Source: Doris montereyensis
Lineage: Eukaryota > Mollusca > Gastropoda > Nudibranchia > Dorididae
DNA length: 64,000 bases
Reading direction: 5' to 3'
Assembly: GCA_037039925.1 (NCBI GenBank)
Contig: JAXRKP010000828.1
Location: forward strand, 124,501 to 188,500
How positions within the stretch are numbered: position 1 is the stretch's first letter; every line of letters starts with the position of its first letter. This document shows positions 25,740 to 37,180 of this stretch, one piece after another. The position numbers were made by a program, and so were the translations under genes. The notes beneath the pieces were generated by a model that saw only the letters and a program-made list of their open reading frames with translations, had not been told where the DNA came from and did no database searches.

Positions 25740-27130
25740 TGTAGTTCTTTTATCAACTTACAATCTGGGTCAGGAAGACCTTGTCAAAAATGTATAATCT
25801 TGGACAACAGAAAAAGACAAATGTCATCGACATATTGACTGATCTGTGTATCTAGGCCAAACAGTGCCTACCCTTTTATGTTTGTATTGTCTTTTATCAT
25901 GTGTGCCAGTATTTGCATGGCTAAAATAAATAAATACTGTGATAATGGACCACCTTGTCAACAAACACGTTGTAAAGGAAACCACCCTGATACTAAACCA
26001 TTGGCTATGACTAGGTTTAATATCGCAGTAAAAAAAGTTTCACCCATGAAATAATATCATGACTTTTCAAAAAATGAATAAGAGTAGGCTTGTTTGCTAA
26101 GTATCTTTGAGCAGTGAAGAACATTATGCCTTAAGCTTATATTGCCTCCCATGAACCGGCCAGCAATGAATCCAGTTTGGCCTGAACTTATTATTTTAGA
26201 TAACACGCACTTTAACCTGTTGGCTATACAGCCAGAGGCAATTTTCAATGACACATTAAGAAGAGTTATCGGTCGCCAGTAAGTTTATAAATAGTTTTGA
26301 TTCATTCAGTTTTGAATACATGCATTATTCCCTTACTCTGTGCGATTGATAGCGTTCCGGTTTTGAACCCATAGTTAATTGACTTTACTAGAAATATGCC
26401 TATATCTTCCCAGAAAATTTTCACAAATTCTACCGTAAACCCCCTGGAGCCTGGACTTTAAAAAAATGTTCATTGCTTTAAGAGTATTAGTAGATGTAGA
26501 TGGAGAACACTGTCAGACACAGGGAAGAAGTCTAACCTACCCATTTGGATTACATCTTGACTTAGCTTTTTACTCCATGTAGATTTTCTAATATCACAGT
26601 TTTCTTCCCGCCATATATCATAAAGATTTAATTCTATTCTCATTTTTTAAACTTTTCTGAAGCTTTTGGGTTATTTATATCTTTATTATTTAACCCATCC
26701 AATTTTTTTTACCAAGAAGAAGATCCCAATCACCAACAAGAGTATGTTACTATTATTCATCTTCAGAATATTTTTAGAAAGAACTTACACAATTGGGGAT
26801 CATCTCTATATTAGGGGCATAAATACAAGCCAGAGTGAGTCGTCCCGCTTCAATTGTCGTCTGCTATTAAACTATTTTTCAAAATTATCTGTTATTGTGT
26901 TGTGTAGCATAAGTTGGAAATTATTTGTAAAAAATATTGCTGTGTATCTAACTTGTGAAGAATATGAATTAAAATACATTTGTAGCCCCATTCTGATTCA
27001 ATGAACCGCTCCATCATTTTAATGAAGTGAGTATCATGAAGGCAAACGATAGAGTATTTGTGAGTTCTCACGAAATGAAAAATGTCTCTACGTTGTTAAA
27101 TGTCCCCAAACCTCAAGTGTTAAAGGAGTA
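25740..27130 (-). mobile_element. L1/Tx1-like LINE: endonuclease and part of reverse transcriptase
   Basis: Minus-strand fragments in order: GLGTFNN and a REL-like start near 27110, LTLACIYAPN near 26830, VGDWDLLLGKKKLDGLNN near 26740-26690 (endonuclease), SPGSGGFT-like segment near 26450, WRPITLLNVSLKIASGCIAN near 26270-26230, SGQTGFIAGRFMGGNI near 26170, WFSIRVVSFTTC near 25990 and QYVDDICLFLLS near 25830 (motif C). The order and the RPITLLNxxxKIxxxxIANRL block are L1/Tx1-like. Numerous stops and shifts; dead. Confidence 0.85.
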
Positions 27131-27655
27131 TATTTTTGATATTTCCAGATGGCATAGAACGAGATAAAAAATCAAACTTACATTTACATTTATAAGGAAC
27201 TATGCGGTAATCTCTAATCATAGTCGGGACTGGCAATCCTATAAATAGGTTTAGGGTAGGTTTGTAGGGCAGTTGTATTTTTCTAGATTCACTTCTTTGT
27301 TTTGGAAACATTATTAGGAAAAAAGAAGAGTTACTTGAATTGTAATAAGAAAAAAGTAAGACACTTATCATAGTATATTGAAAACAAAATCTATCAAGAG
27401 AAAATACATAATATATATAGTATACATGTTTATTATCATTATCCACAGGTAAATAGAATTGAATATCACCCAAGTAACAAATTAATAGAAACGCTTACTG
27501 TACCGTACGTAGAAGTTTGATTTGAGAAAAACATTTATGTTTTCTTTTCCTGAGGAGAGTACATGTATTATATACAATAACATAAAATTAAACCAGAGCA
27601 AAAAAAAAAAAAAAAACACTTATAAAAAAATAGCAATCAAAGTAAACAATCATAT
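27131..27655 (-). other. AT-rich sequence upstream of the LINE
   Basis: A 117-residue minus-strand frame (27120-27473) has no recognisable domain. It could be the 5' leader or ORF1 end of the LINE. Includes a 17-base A run near 27600. Confidence 0.4.
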
Positions 27656-27659
27656 ACAT

Positions 27660-27685
27660 ATATAGACACACATATAAATATGTTT

Positions 27686-27778
<93 letters not shown>

Positions 27779-28560
27779 TATACATACACACACGCATATA
27801 CACACATTCACATATATACGGACACACATATTACTATATACACATACACACACACACATACACACACATGCACAAACACAGCACAATACGTCCACATATT
27901 AACTCGTCCACATACCCACATACACCTGTGCCCAAATATATACAACATCATCATGCACAGACAACGAACCTGTCTGACATACACAATCCCGCACATGCAC
28001 GCACATACACATACAAAGCGCATGCACACACACACACACACACATACATATGCATAATACACACACACACGTACCGGTATACGTATTACAAATATATCAT
28101 AGACGTGCACCCATGAAATCATGCACACACTTATATACACATACACACGTATGTACATACATACAGATACGCTCCTGTGTACACACACACACACACACAC
28201 ACACGTACACACATACATACCTACATACATACATGTATATGAATATGATGTACATACATACCTACATACATACATGTATATGATGTACATACATACCTAC
28301 ATACATACATGTATATGATGTACATACATACCTACATACATACATGTATATGATGTACATACATACCTACACACACACATGCATACATACATGCATAGGC
28401 ACACCCTTGAATACATTCACACATACATACATACACACACATGCCTACATAGCATACACTTATACATACACACACATATATATACATACAAACATACATA
28501 CATACATACATTCATACCTGCAAACACATATCCATAATGCACACTAAACACATAAACAAC
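27660..28560 (+). repeat. Compound microsatellite: (TA)n, (CA)n, (ACAT)n with a 35-bp unit
   Basis: TA runs at 27685-27765, CA-rich runs after 27766, then four copies of a 35-base unit with GTATATGATGTACATACATA at about 28229-28370. Cys/Val and His/Thr open frames over this region are artefacts. Confidence 0.96.
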
Positions 28561-28659
28561 ATCGATATGAAATTGATGGACAGATATATTCAATGTACAT
28601 TTAGGTACCGTAGATACTTTAGTTCCTCGGGAAAAGTACGGATATAGAAAATATTCGTT

Positions 28660-28867
<208 letters not shown>

Positions 28868-29510
28868 AGTCAGAGACAGAGAGACAGATGAGATAGCGTA
28901 CTAAACCGACTCCAGTGAACATCCAAAGTTTATCCATCACAAACAGCATCGCCCTCTCCTCTAGCAATCCGAAAATCTATGTTCTTTGCGCCGATGCCAT
29001 AGACGGTGATACAGACTGTCCAACATTTAATAATTGTTCTTCTAGCTTTACTTTACTGTTGAGAAATACTTTTTCTTCTTGTGTGACACCGCAATTGTTG
29101 CTCCGTTTCTCATAAAGCGCAAAGAACATTCTGGTGTTGTTGGACTTGTTGATACAGTTGATAACTTGTTGTTGTGATATCATCTGTAATCGATATTGGT
29201 TAACCTTTTAATTTCCGTTTGTCAGAAAAGACATGATCTCTTTTCCTTCTTCTTTAAGAATTTAACAAAGATTGCTCGACATCTGCGATTGTTGTGGTAA
29301 CTTCCACCATGGTGAGTGGCTTGAACTAAAGGGAATTCACTGTCCAGTGATCTGCTTTCCCATTTCTTTCGCCCCATTACATCCAATCACATTTGTAACC
29401 CCCAGAAAATGTCTACTTTCTATTGTACGTTACATGTTATATCATTACTATATTATATTAGAACACACCAGGTGTACACATCTGAAAATGGCAGCTGCTC
29501 CTCTTCAATG
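28868..29510 (+). other. Unique-looking sequence without recognised gene
   Basis: Two overlapping 66- and 68-residue frames on opposite strands at 28915-29183 have balanced composition but no family I recognise. Nothing else stands out. Confidence 0.4.
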
Positions 29511-29511
29511 G

Positions 29512-30235
29512 CACATATTAACACACATTAACACATATTAACACACATTAACACATATTAACACACATTAACACATAGTAACATATAGTAACACACATTA
29601 ACACATATTAACACACATTAACACATATTAACACATATTAACACACATCAACACATATTAACACATATTAACACATATTAAAACATAGGCGCTTTGAGCT
29701 CTTTTCAGAAAAGGCGCCATAGAAGTATATATATTATTATTATTATGATTATTAACACACTTTAACACATATTAACACACATTAACACATATTAACACAC
29801 ATTAACACATCGTAACACATGTTAACACATATATATATTATTATTATTATTATTATTAACACACATTAACACATATTAACACACATTAACACATGTTAAC
29901 ACACATTAACACATATTAACACATATTAACACATATTAACACATATTAGCACATATTAAACACATAGGCGCTTTAAGCTCTTTTGAGAAAAGGCGCCATA
30001 GAAGTATATATATTATTATTATTATTATTATTAACACACATTAACACATATTAACACATATTAACACATATTGACACACATTAACACATATTAACACATA
30101 TTAACACATAGGCGCTTTGAGCTCTTTTGAGAAAAGGCGCCATAGAAGTATATATATTATTATTATTATTATTAAAACACATTAACACATATTAACACAT
30201 ATTAACACGTATTAACACATATAAACACATTGACT
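29512..30235 (+). repeat. TTAACACAYA decamer array with embedded GGCGC hairpin blocks
   Basis: About 50 copies of TTAACACACA/TTAACACATA. Three times the array is broken by GGCGCTTTGAGCTCTTTT then GAGAAAAGGCGCC, followed by ATAGAAGTATATATATTATT and ATT repeats (29688, 29966, 30111). GGCGC...GGCGCC can pair as a short stem. That block resembles the widespread tail of 5S/tRNA-type SINEs. Confidence 0.92.
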
Positions 30236-30557
30236 GCTTACAGCCCTGTCACTCCACGCTTTTTGTGTCGTGAGTTGTTTACAGATATCACAAGATTCTT
30301 TTATATATATAAGAAAGTAGACAAGAAATTGAATATTAATTTTAAAATTACATTCAAAACACAGGCCCAAAGCACATAAAAAATATATATACAGAGTTGA
30401 AAACGTTACACTTTCAGGAATCTGTCCATGTAAATTGCGTTCTTAAATAAAGCCAACTAAGTCCAAATATTTACAAAAAAAAATAAAATTGCCGGAGTCA
30501 AGAAAACACAACACGACATGCGTTTACGTGCAACACAGTGCCTCCCATTTCGATATT

Positions 30558-30797
30558 CAATAATAATAATAATGATGATGATGATGATGATACAGTGGAA
30601 CCTCTCTAATCAGGAACTCTTAGTGGATTGTAAAATTGATGATGATGATGATTATAATAATAATGATGATGATAATAATATTAATAATGATGATGCTAAT
30701 AATAATAATGATGATGATGATGATGATGATGGTAATAATAATGATGATGATAATAATAATGATAATAATAATAATGATGATGATGATAATAATAATA

Positions 30798-30835
<38 letters not shown>

Positions 30836-30890
30836 AATAATAATAATGATGATGATAATGATAATAATAATAATGATGATGATGATAATG

Positions 30891-30923
<33 letters not shown>

Positions 30924-30924
30924 T

Positions 30925-30961
<37 letters not shown>

Positions 30962-31041
30962 AATAATAATAATAATAACAAAAATAACAATGATGATAAT
31001 AATGATAATAATAATTCATCATGATAATAATCATGATAGTG

Positions 31042-31115
<74 letters not shown>
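30558..31115 (+). repeat. (ATG)n/(AAT)n then (TA)n microsatellite
   Basis: Mixed GATGAT and AATAAT runs to 31040, then a pure TA run to about 31115. Asp/Asn, Met/Ile and Ser/Leu open frames over it are artefacts. Confidence 0.97.
30592..30638 (+). mobile_element. 47-bp left end of the pogo-like MITE
   Basis: CAGTGGAACCTCTCTAATC and the next 26 bases are identical to 12265-12310, then the sequence returns to (ATG)n. A TA precedes it. Only the left terminus survives. Confidence 0.85.
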
Positions 31116-31117
<2 letters not shown>

Positions 31118-31380
31118 GATAATAATAATAATAACAATAATAATAACAATGATAACAACAATAGACTTCGAACAATTAATGATTCTTGATATACGTCTTA
31201 ATGGAAGCATGATTAGTATGACAAGTTGTTGCTTTTTTCTTCTTTAAAATCTGCTCTCTAGTGTGATATAATAACACCAGTATAGTAAATAACTTTATCC
31301 ATCTTGGTGAAGTCTGTACGAACCATCCATAACCCAGACTGCCGGCCCTTGCAGCCAAATGAAATCCACCCGCTCTACGT

Positions 31381-32491
31381 TTAGTCGAAAGTGTACTCGT
31401 AACGTCCCCCAGGCATTTCGACGCACCTCGTGAACCGTTTTCCACCGCTGAAGTATAACTGCTTTCCAGGTTCCTCCACCTGTTGTTGGCCTTCAGGGAG
31501 AATCTTATCGAGCGCTCGCAACTTGGTGTCATCAACTTGATCAATTGGCTTGTTTTTGGACGCCATGTCATCGTCAACAATAGCCGATTGAAGTTTTCTG
31601 ATGACGTCAGTCACCGCAATGGCAACAGCACCGGTGCCACAGGCCTTTGTCTCGGATTCGACACCGCGCTCGTACGTTCTGGCCACCAGTCTGGTTTCAG
31701 TTTCAGGACCGCCTTCTTTCACTTTCACGCTTCGTTCAGTCACGAAGTTCACGTTGCTTCCGGTCTCAGCGTAAAGACCGTACCGTAGTGAGCGACCCTC
31801 TCTCTCAACGTCCACGTTCTCGACAGCGGAGACAAATCTCACGTGATGGGGTGACCCGGTGTCGACGAAGAAATCCCCATCTTCATACTTTTTAATCCCT
31901 GCTATGTTCACGGACTGGAATCGTACGAAACAATCTTTTTCTTCTTCTTCTTCTTCTTCTTCTTCTTCTTCTTTTTCCCCTCCGAATTAGATGCCGCCCC
32001 GAAATGAAGACCGTCAAACGCCTCAAAAACGTAGTAAGTCTTCGGAAAGCCATACTCGTAGATATCACGCTGTACGTCAAGATGTTCCGATGCTTTGATA
32101 CTATCATCATGGCCTTCGGATACCTCTGTCGTCAGTATAGTGTCGATTTCTTGAACTTGTCTCATGGGTAAACCAAGGCCCATACAAAATATCAAACTGC
32201 ATCTAGAACCGTTGCCACACAGGCTACACGGTATGCCATCTGAGTTGAAATGCAATATTTTTGTAGTCAGCCACGTCACTGCCGTGTATTTCCATGATGC
32301 CGTCTGCTCCAACACCGAGATGACGATCACACATTAGCCGACGTTGTTCATTGGTCAATTGAATTTTGTTTTGTCGGTTATCAATGGCAATGAAGTCATT
32401 CTGGGCACCGTGGAGTTTGGAGAAAGGGATACGAACGCTGAAGTCTTCATTGAAACTTGAGTCATGATGCAATCGGAGATATTATTTTCTT
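31381..32491 (-). CDS. dapF: Diaminopimelate epimerase (DapF)-like, frame interrupted; horizontal-transfer candidate
   Basis: DapF interconverts LL- and meso-diaminopimelate in bacterial lysine and peptidoglycan synthesis. The minus strand reads, in order, PFSKLHGAQNDFIAIDN (N-terminal), DRHLGVGADGIM, FNSDGIPCSLCGNGSRC (first catalytic Cys), FVDTGSPHHVRFV, GSNVNFV, RTYERGVESETKACGTGAVA (second catalytic Cys) and a C-terminal PGGRYEYTFD. The TGSPHHV and RTYERGVE forms are those of Bacteroidota-type DapF. The length, near 330 residues, is somewhat above the usual 260-280 because of a lysine run and an insert at about 31480-31570. The coding sequence shows no introns except a possible acceptor (T-run CAG) at 32493. 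Three disruptions are seen: no in-frame ATG at the 5' end, an extra A in the A5 run near 32264, and a frame change in the AAG repeat at 31937-31976. Pseudogene or consensus error cannot be told apart. Confidence 0.88.
31937..31976 (-). repeat. (AAG)n trinucleotide run inside the dapF-like coding region
   Basis: About twelve AAG units lie exactly between the GAASNSEG and FVRFQSVNIAG coding blocks. In one frame it gives a lysine run, in another glutamate. The two flanking blocks are in different frames, so the run or its edge carries the shift. Confidence 0.9.
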
Positions 32492-32960
32492 CTGAAAAAA
32501 ATAATTGTTAAGAATACAGCAAAATTGAAACAAAAATGCATTTCAAAGATTTCTTTTAAAAAGGACAAAGACATTCTTACTTTGAACGTTTCAAAAGACA
32601 GGTAAAAAAATTCCAAGAACAACCCGAAGTTTAAAACCACTAACAAGAAAACAAAGACGCCTAAAACAACAACAACAACAACAAAACAGGTAGAAAAAAA
32701 CTACAGCAAAGAAACCCAAACCCAACAGATAGATGAAACGAAATTCCGTAGCTATATTCTAAAACGTTTGCATGTCATTTGTATATGTGAAACCCTTCAT
32801 CAGACAACAAAGGAGTCATTTGTAAGCCCAATTTATTCATTTTGTTCGTTCATGTGTTTCAAGTGTTTCCCTGAGACGTCTTCTATTTGCAAGGAGTTCA
32901 CATTTTACCTAAATTAGATTTTAAATGTGGCATGGTCAGCCCTTCTAACTTACACGTTGG
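32492..32960 (-). promoter_or_regulatory. Sequence upstream of the dapF-like gene
   Basis: A/T-rich, with no recognisable core promoter motif. It would hold a promoter or a 5' intron if the gene is expressed. An (AAC)n run lies at 32660-32690. Confidence 0.3.
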
Positions 32961-32964
32961 TTTT

Positions 32965-33255
32965 TTTAAACTTTGATTCCATTTTGACCACACCCACAAC
33001 TAAGGTGATCTCGGGGTTTTTGGTAGGATTTGCCTTTTTCGCCTTGACTGCCCTAGTGCCCTGTAAACAGCCAAAAGGATCTTTAACGTGCACAGAGTGC
33101 TGTGATTTACACACGGGACCTCATTTTTATCATCCGTCTTCGATGGGGCTAGGTGTCGCCACACCTACCTGGACCAGGAAGGGGGGCTAGATTTTTTCTC
33201 TAAGAAAACTCGTCAAAAACGTTCTGAAAGGCCGACACCTTGCCTCTGGACTACG
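32965..33255 (-). mobile_element. SINE family B, antisense
   Basis: Tail, core (AGGATCTTTAACGTGCACAG) and body are clear; the tRNA-like head is damaged, with the B box replaced by a short AAACG stretch, but CCGACACCTTGCCTCTGGAC remains. Confidence 0.85.
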
Positions 33256-33389
33256 GAATGAGTGACGTCACCTGGCTCTATTCCTCCCCATTGTCATATC
33301 ACTAGTAATAATATTTTATTATTTTGAAATAGTGCCGTCTGTGTAGGCACCGAAAGGTGTCGCGCCTGACATGCCAATTTCTTCAGAGA

Positions 33390-34600
33390 AGGTAAACTAT
33401 AGACTATCGTGGAGTTTACGTTCAATGGAACAAAAGTCACATAGAGAAACTAAACTATAGACTATCATCGAGCTTACGTCCAATGGAACAAAAGTCACAC
33501 AGAGAAAGTAAACTATAGACTACCATCGAGTTTACATTCAATGGAACAAAAGTCACACAGAGAAAGTAAACTATAGACTATCATCGAGTTTACATTCAAT
33601 GGAACAAAAGTCACACAGAGAAAGTAAACTATAGACTATCATCGAGTTTGCATTCAATGGAACAAAAGTCACACAGAGAAACTAAACTATAGACTTTCAT
33701 CGAGTTTACGTTCAATGGAACAAAAGTCACACAGAGAAAGTAAACTATAGACTACCATCGAGTTTACATTCAATGGAACAAAAGTCACACAGAGAAAGTA
33801 AACTATAGACTATCATCGAGTTACATTCAATGGAACAAAAGTCACACAGAGAAAGTAAACTATAGACTATCATGGAGTTTACGTTCAATGGAACAAAAAA
33901 GTCACACAGAGAAAGTAAACTATAGACTACCATCGAGTTTACGGTCAATGGAACAAAAGTCACACAGAGAAAGTAAACTATAGACTATCATCGAGTTTAC
34001 ATTTAATGGAACAAAAGTCACACACAGAAAGCAAACTAAACTAGCAACAGATTTTACGTTCAATACCATCCTCATTTAAAGAGACTGGAAACTATAGACT
34101 ATCATCGAGAGTTGTAAACTATAGACTACCATCGAGTTTACGTTCAATGGAACAAAAGTCACACAGAGAAAGCAAACTATAGACTATCATCGAGTTTACA
34201 TTCAATGGAACAAAAGTCACACAGAGAAAGCAAACTATAGACTATCATCATCTGGGAGTTTACATTCGATGGAACAATGGAAAAAGTCACACAGAGAAAG
34301 CAAACTATAGACTAGCATGGAGTCGACGTTCAATGGAACAAAAGTCACACAGAGAAAGTAAACTATAGAGTTTACGTTCAATGGAACAAAATCACAAAGA
34401 GAAAGGAAAAATAGACTATCATGGAGTTTACGTTCAATGGAACAAAAGTCACACAGAGAAAGTAAACTATAGACTATCATGGAGTTTACGTTCAATGGGA
34501 ACAAAAGTAAACTATAACTATCATGGAGTTTACGTTCAACGGGAACAAAAGAGAAAGTAAACTATAGACTATCATCGAGCTAACATTCAATGGAACAGAA
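33390..34600 (+). repeat. Minisatellite G, 58-bp unit, about 20 copies
   Basis: Unit with GTAAACTATAGACTATCATC, GAGTTTACATTCAATGG and AACAAAAGTCACACAGAG. Later copies are shortened. CGAGTTTAC/GTAAACT gives each unit a small internal inverted repeat. Confidence 0.96.
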
Positions 34601-34664
34601 GTCACAAATGATATCCAAGTGAGCAAAAAAGGATCAATTCCTTACCCTAGAAAAAAAACCGGAA

Positions 34665-34745
34665 TGCCTATAGTGGGGCTTAAACCATGTACCTCTGGGT
34701 CACAGTGCAATGCCTCTTAACCACTTAACCATCTCGTCCCTAACA
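34665..34745 (-). mobile_element. tRNA-like SINE head fragment, antisense
   Basis: Minus strand: GATGGTTAAGTGGTTAAGAG resembles an A box and GGTTTAAGCCCC a B box. Short, no body. Confidence 0.5.
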
Positions 34746-34982
34746 GTTGGTTCTAACATGAAAAGAAAGCTAGCGTGTAATCGAACTACTTGAACACTTA
34801 CACCGGAACTCGAGCATTTTATTGAACACAGAACCCTCAGTGGGTTGTATCGACATTTTGACCATCTCTTTCACCGCCGTTCACAATAATATTCAACTTT
34901 GCAGATGGACAACACAAGCGATAAACGATAATAAGTCAAATAAATAGACAGTAGACATGTGACTTCGGGTTTTTTAAAAAAT

Positions 34983-35215
34983 TGATTTAATTTACCCACA
35001 TCCACAAGTAAGATGATCTCGGGGTTTTTGGTAGGATTTTAAATTTTACTTCGGACTGCCCTGTAAACAGCCAAGGGATCTTTAACGTGAACAGTGTGTT
35101 GTGATCTACATACGGGACCTCCTTTTTATCGTCCGTCTCCCATGGGATTAGGTGTCGATCCACTTACCTAGATCAGGGCGGGTAAATTTTACTCTAAAAA
35201 TCTCGCAAAATCTGA
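34983..35215 (-). mobile_element. SINE family B, antisense, head-truncated
   Basis: Tail and core (AAGGGATCTTTAACGTGAAC) and body to the CTCTAAAAATCTCGC point are present. Confidence 0.85.
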
Positions 35216-35360
35216 GAGAAATCTCGTGTCAATTTTACCCATGGAGATCGTTCTCTGTGTGATACTGACACGCAAGCTATCCAATAAAATACGTTGTTGC
35301 CGAATGTAAAGAGTTGTTGTCCTTTCCTCAGTAAAAATGTACCTTCGCCTAAATGCACAC

Positions 35361-35442
<82 letters not shown>

Positions 35443-35465
35443 GTTGTTGTTGTTGTTGTTGTTGT
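35361..35465 (+). repeat. (ATT)n then (GTT)n microsatellite
   Basis: About 27 ATT units followed by eight GTT units. Confidence 0.97.
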
Positions 35466-35498
35466 CTGATGAAGGGTTATAACCCGAAGACACGGGGA

Positions 35499-35985
35499 CT
35501 GGACAATTTAAGTAACAACTCCACGAAGAAAGGCTGAATAAACACGTGGCGTTTCGGGTATATTAATAATATTAGTAGTAATCTTCTTCTTCTTCTTCTT
35601 CTTCTTCTTCTTCTTCTTCTTTCTTCTTCTTCTTCTTCTTCTTCTTCTTCTTCTTCTTCTTCTTCTTCTTCTTCTTCTTCTTCTTCTTCTTCTTCTTCTT
35701 CTTCTTCTTCTTCTTCTTCTTCTTCTTCTTCTTCTTCTTCTTCTTCTTCTTCTTCTTCTTCTTCTTCTTCTTCTTCTTCTTCTTCTTCTTCTTCTTCTTC
35801 TTCTTCTTCTTCTTCTTCTTCTTCTTCTTCTTCTTCTTCTTCTTCATCATCATCATCATCATCATCATCATTATTATTATTATTATTATTACTATTATTT
35901 TTATTAATATTATTATTATATCCGAAACGCCACGTGTTTATTTTGCATTTCTTCATGGAATTGTTACTTAAATTGTCGTGTATTG
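35499..35985. repeat. Inverted repeat, arms about 72 bp, around a (TTC)n core
   Basis: The left arm (35499-35572, ACAATTTAAGTAACAACTCC through CACGTGGCGTTTCGG) is matched in reverse complement by 35908-35982. Differences are few. The arms belong to dispersed repeat D. The core is a long triplet microsatellite. Confidence 0.85.
35582..35845 (+). repeat. (TTC)n triplet repeat, about 88 units
   Basis: One frame slip at about 35620, otherwise pure, then ATC and ATT runs to about 35890. GAA/TTC repeats of this length can form triplex DNA. Poly-Glu and poly-Lys open frames over it are artefacts. Confidence 0.98.
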
Positions 35986-36154
35986 CTTTGTTACTGTGAC
36001 TAATCGCTCACATCCGTACAACCCAATAATAGTACGCCGGTAATGATAAGTAAAACGCAGGAAAATAGAAACACTTTAGAATAATAAGTTATAATGGTAA
36101 TCAAGAGGGAACAGAACTTACCTCGTATAATATTTTTATAATTATTATTCGTGA

Positions 36155-36640
36155 GTCAGCCTTCCTAGTCTGTGCAATGCTCACATCTAAAAATCACTCT
36201 GCGTAAGTCCTCCTTCCTAGTCTTTGCAATGCTCACATCTAAAAATCACTCTGTGTAAAGTCAGCCTTCCTAGTCTGTGCAATGCTCAAATCTAAAAATC
36301 ACTCTGTGTAAAGTCAGCCTTCCTGAGCAAGTCTGAGCAATGCTCAAATCTAAAAATCACTCTGTGTAAAGTCAGCCTTCCTAGTCTGTGCAATGCTCAA
36401 ATCTAAAAATCACTCTGTGTAAAAGCAATGCTCACATCTAAAAATCACTCTGTGTAAAGTCAGCCTTCCTAGTCTGAGCAATGCTCACATCTAAAAATCA
36501 CTCTGTGTAAAGTCAGCCTTCCTAGTCTGAGCAATGCTCACATCTAAAAATCAAAATGCTCTAGTCTGAGCAATGCTCACAGTCAGTCAGCCTTCCTAGT
36601 CTGAGCAATGCTCACATCTAAAAATCACTCTGCGTACGAC
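36155..36640 (+). repeat. Minisatellite H, 53-bp unit, about 9 copies
   Basis: Unit with CAGCCTTCCTAGTCTGAGCA, ATGCTCACATCTAAAAATCA and CTCTGTGTAAAGT. Two copies are deleted internally. Confidence 0.95.
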
Positions 36641-36879
36641 TTTTGGTTTCAGTAGAATAATATTATTAGTTTTAGATATGCATGAATGTGACGTAATGAG
36701 ATGATTTAGTTATTATATAATTGCAACACAGAGCAGACATTATTCATGGCAAGCGCATTCACAGACTGACGCAGCATGATTCACAATGCACTGGCTAAAA
36801 CTATAATAGAAGCATTGTGTGCGACGTGTTATTATCTGTATGAAAGAAGAACTGTAATACATAGATATCATATCATAAC

Positions 36880-37180
36880 AAAATCATATCGTGTCAGAAG
36901 CTAGGTAGGTCATGTGATCTTTAAAATGTCCTATACATCTTAATACGATCATGGAGATGTTTAAATGATTGAACACACAGTAATCATTAAGAAGAATACA
37001 CATTCATTCATCATACAAATTATAGCTTAGATTATAGAGATCCATATCAATATCAATGGCATTTTATAAAGAATTACTCCTTTTGATTTTTTGTTTTGCA
37101 TCGAACCGTAAACTGTTCGTTGCTTTACTGTTCTTAAAAGGAAAACATCATGTCTAACAGGCGTAGATATATTTCTGTAA
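36880..37180 (-). mobile_element. LINE 3' end (C-terminus plus 3' UTR)
   Basis: Related base by base to 51080-51390, which keeps a clearer frame ending AWNSLQFKTKTSKSIKAFKN and a stop on the minus strand. This copy is more diverged. The RxVxxWNxLxxxxxxSxxxFKxxL ending is typical of LINE proteins. Confidence 0.7.

Noticed and set aside
26666..27004. 112-residue plus-strand open frame
   Set aside because: Antisense of the LINE endonuclease region, which has recognisable motifs on the minus strand.
30518..31247. Asp/Asn-rich and Met/Ile-rich open frames
   Set aside because: Translation of ATG/AAT microsatellites.
33390..34600. CRISPR-like array
   Set aside because: Units are tandem without unique spacers, in an animal genome; an ordinary minisatellite. 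The same holds for 2.2, 20, 21.6, 36.2, 42 and 46.3 kb.
35477..35956. Poly-Glu/poly-Lys protein
   Set aside because: Translation of (TTC)n; no flanking conserved sequence.
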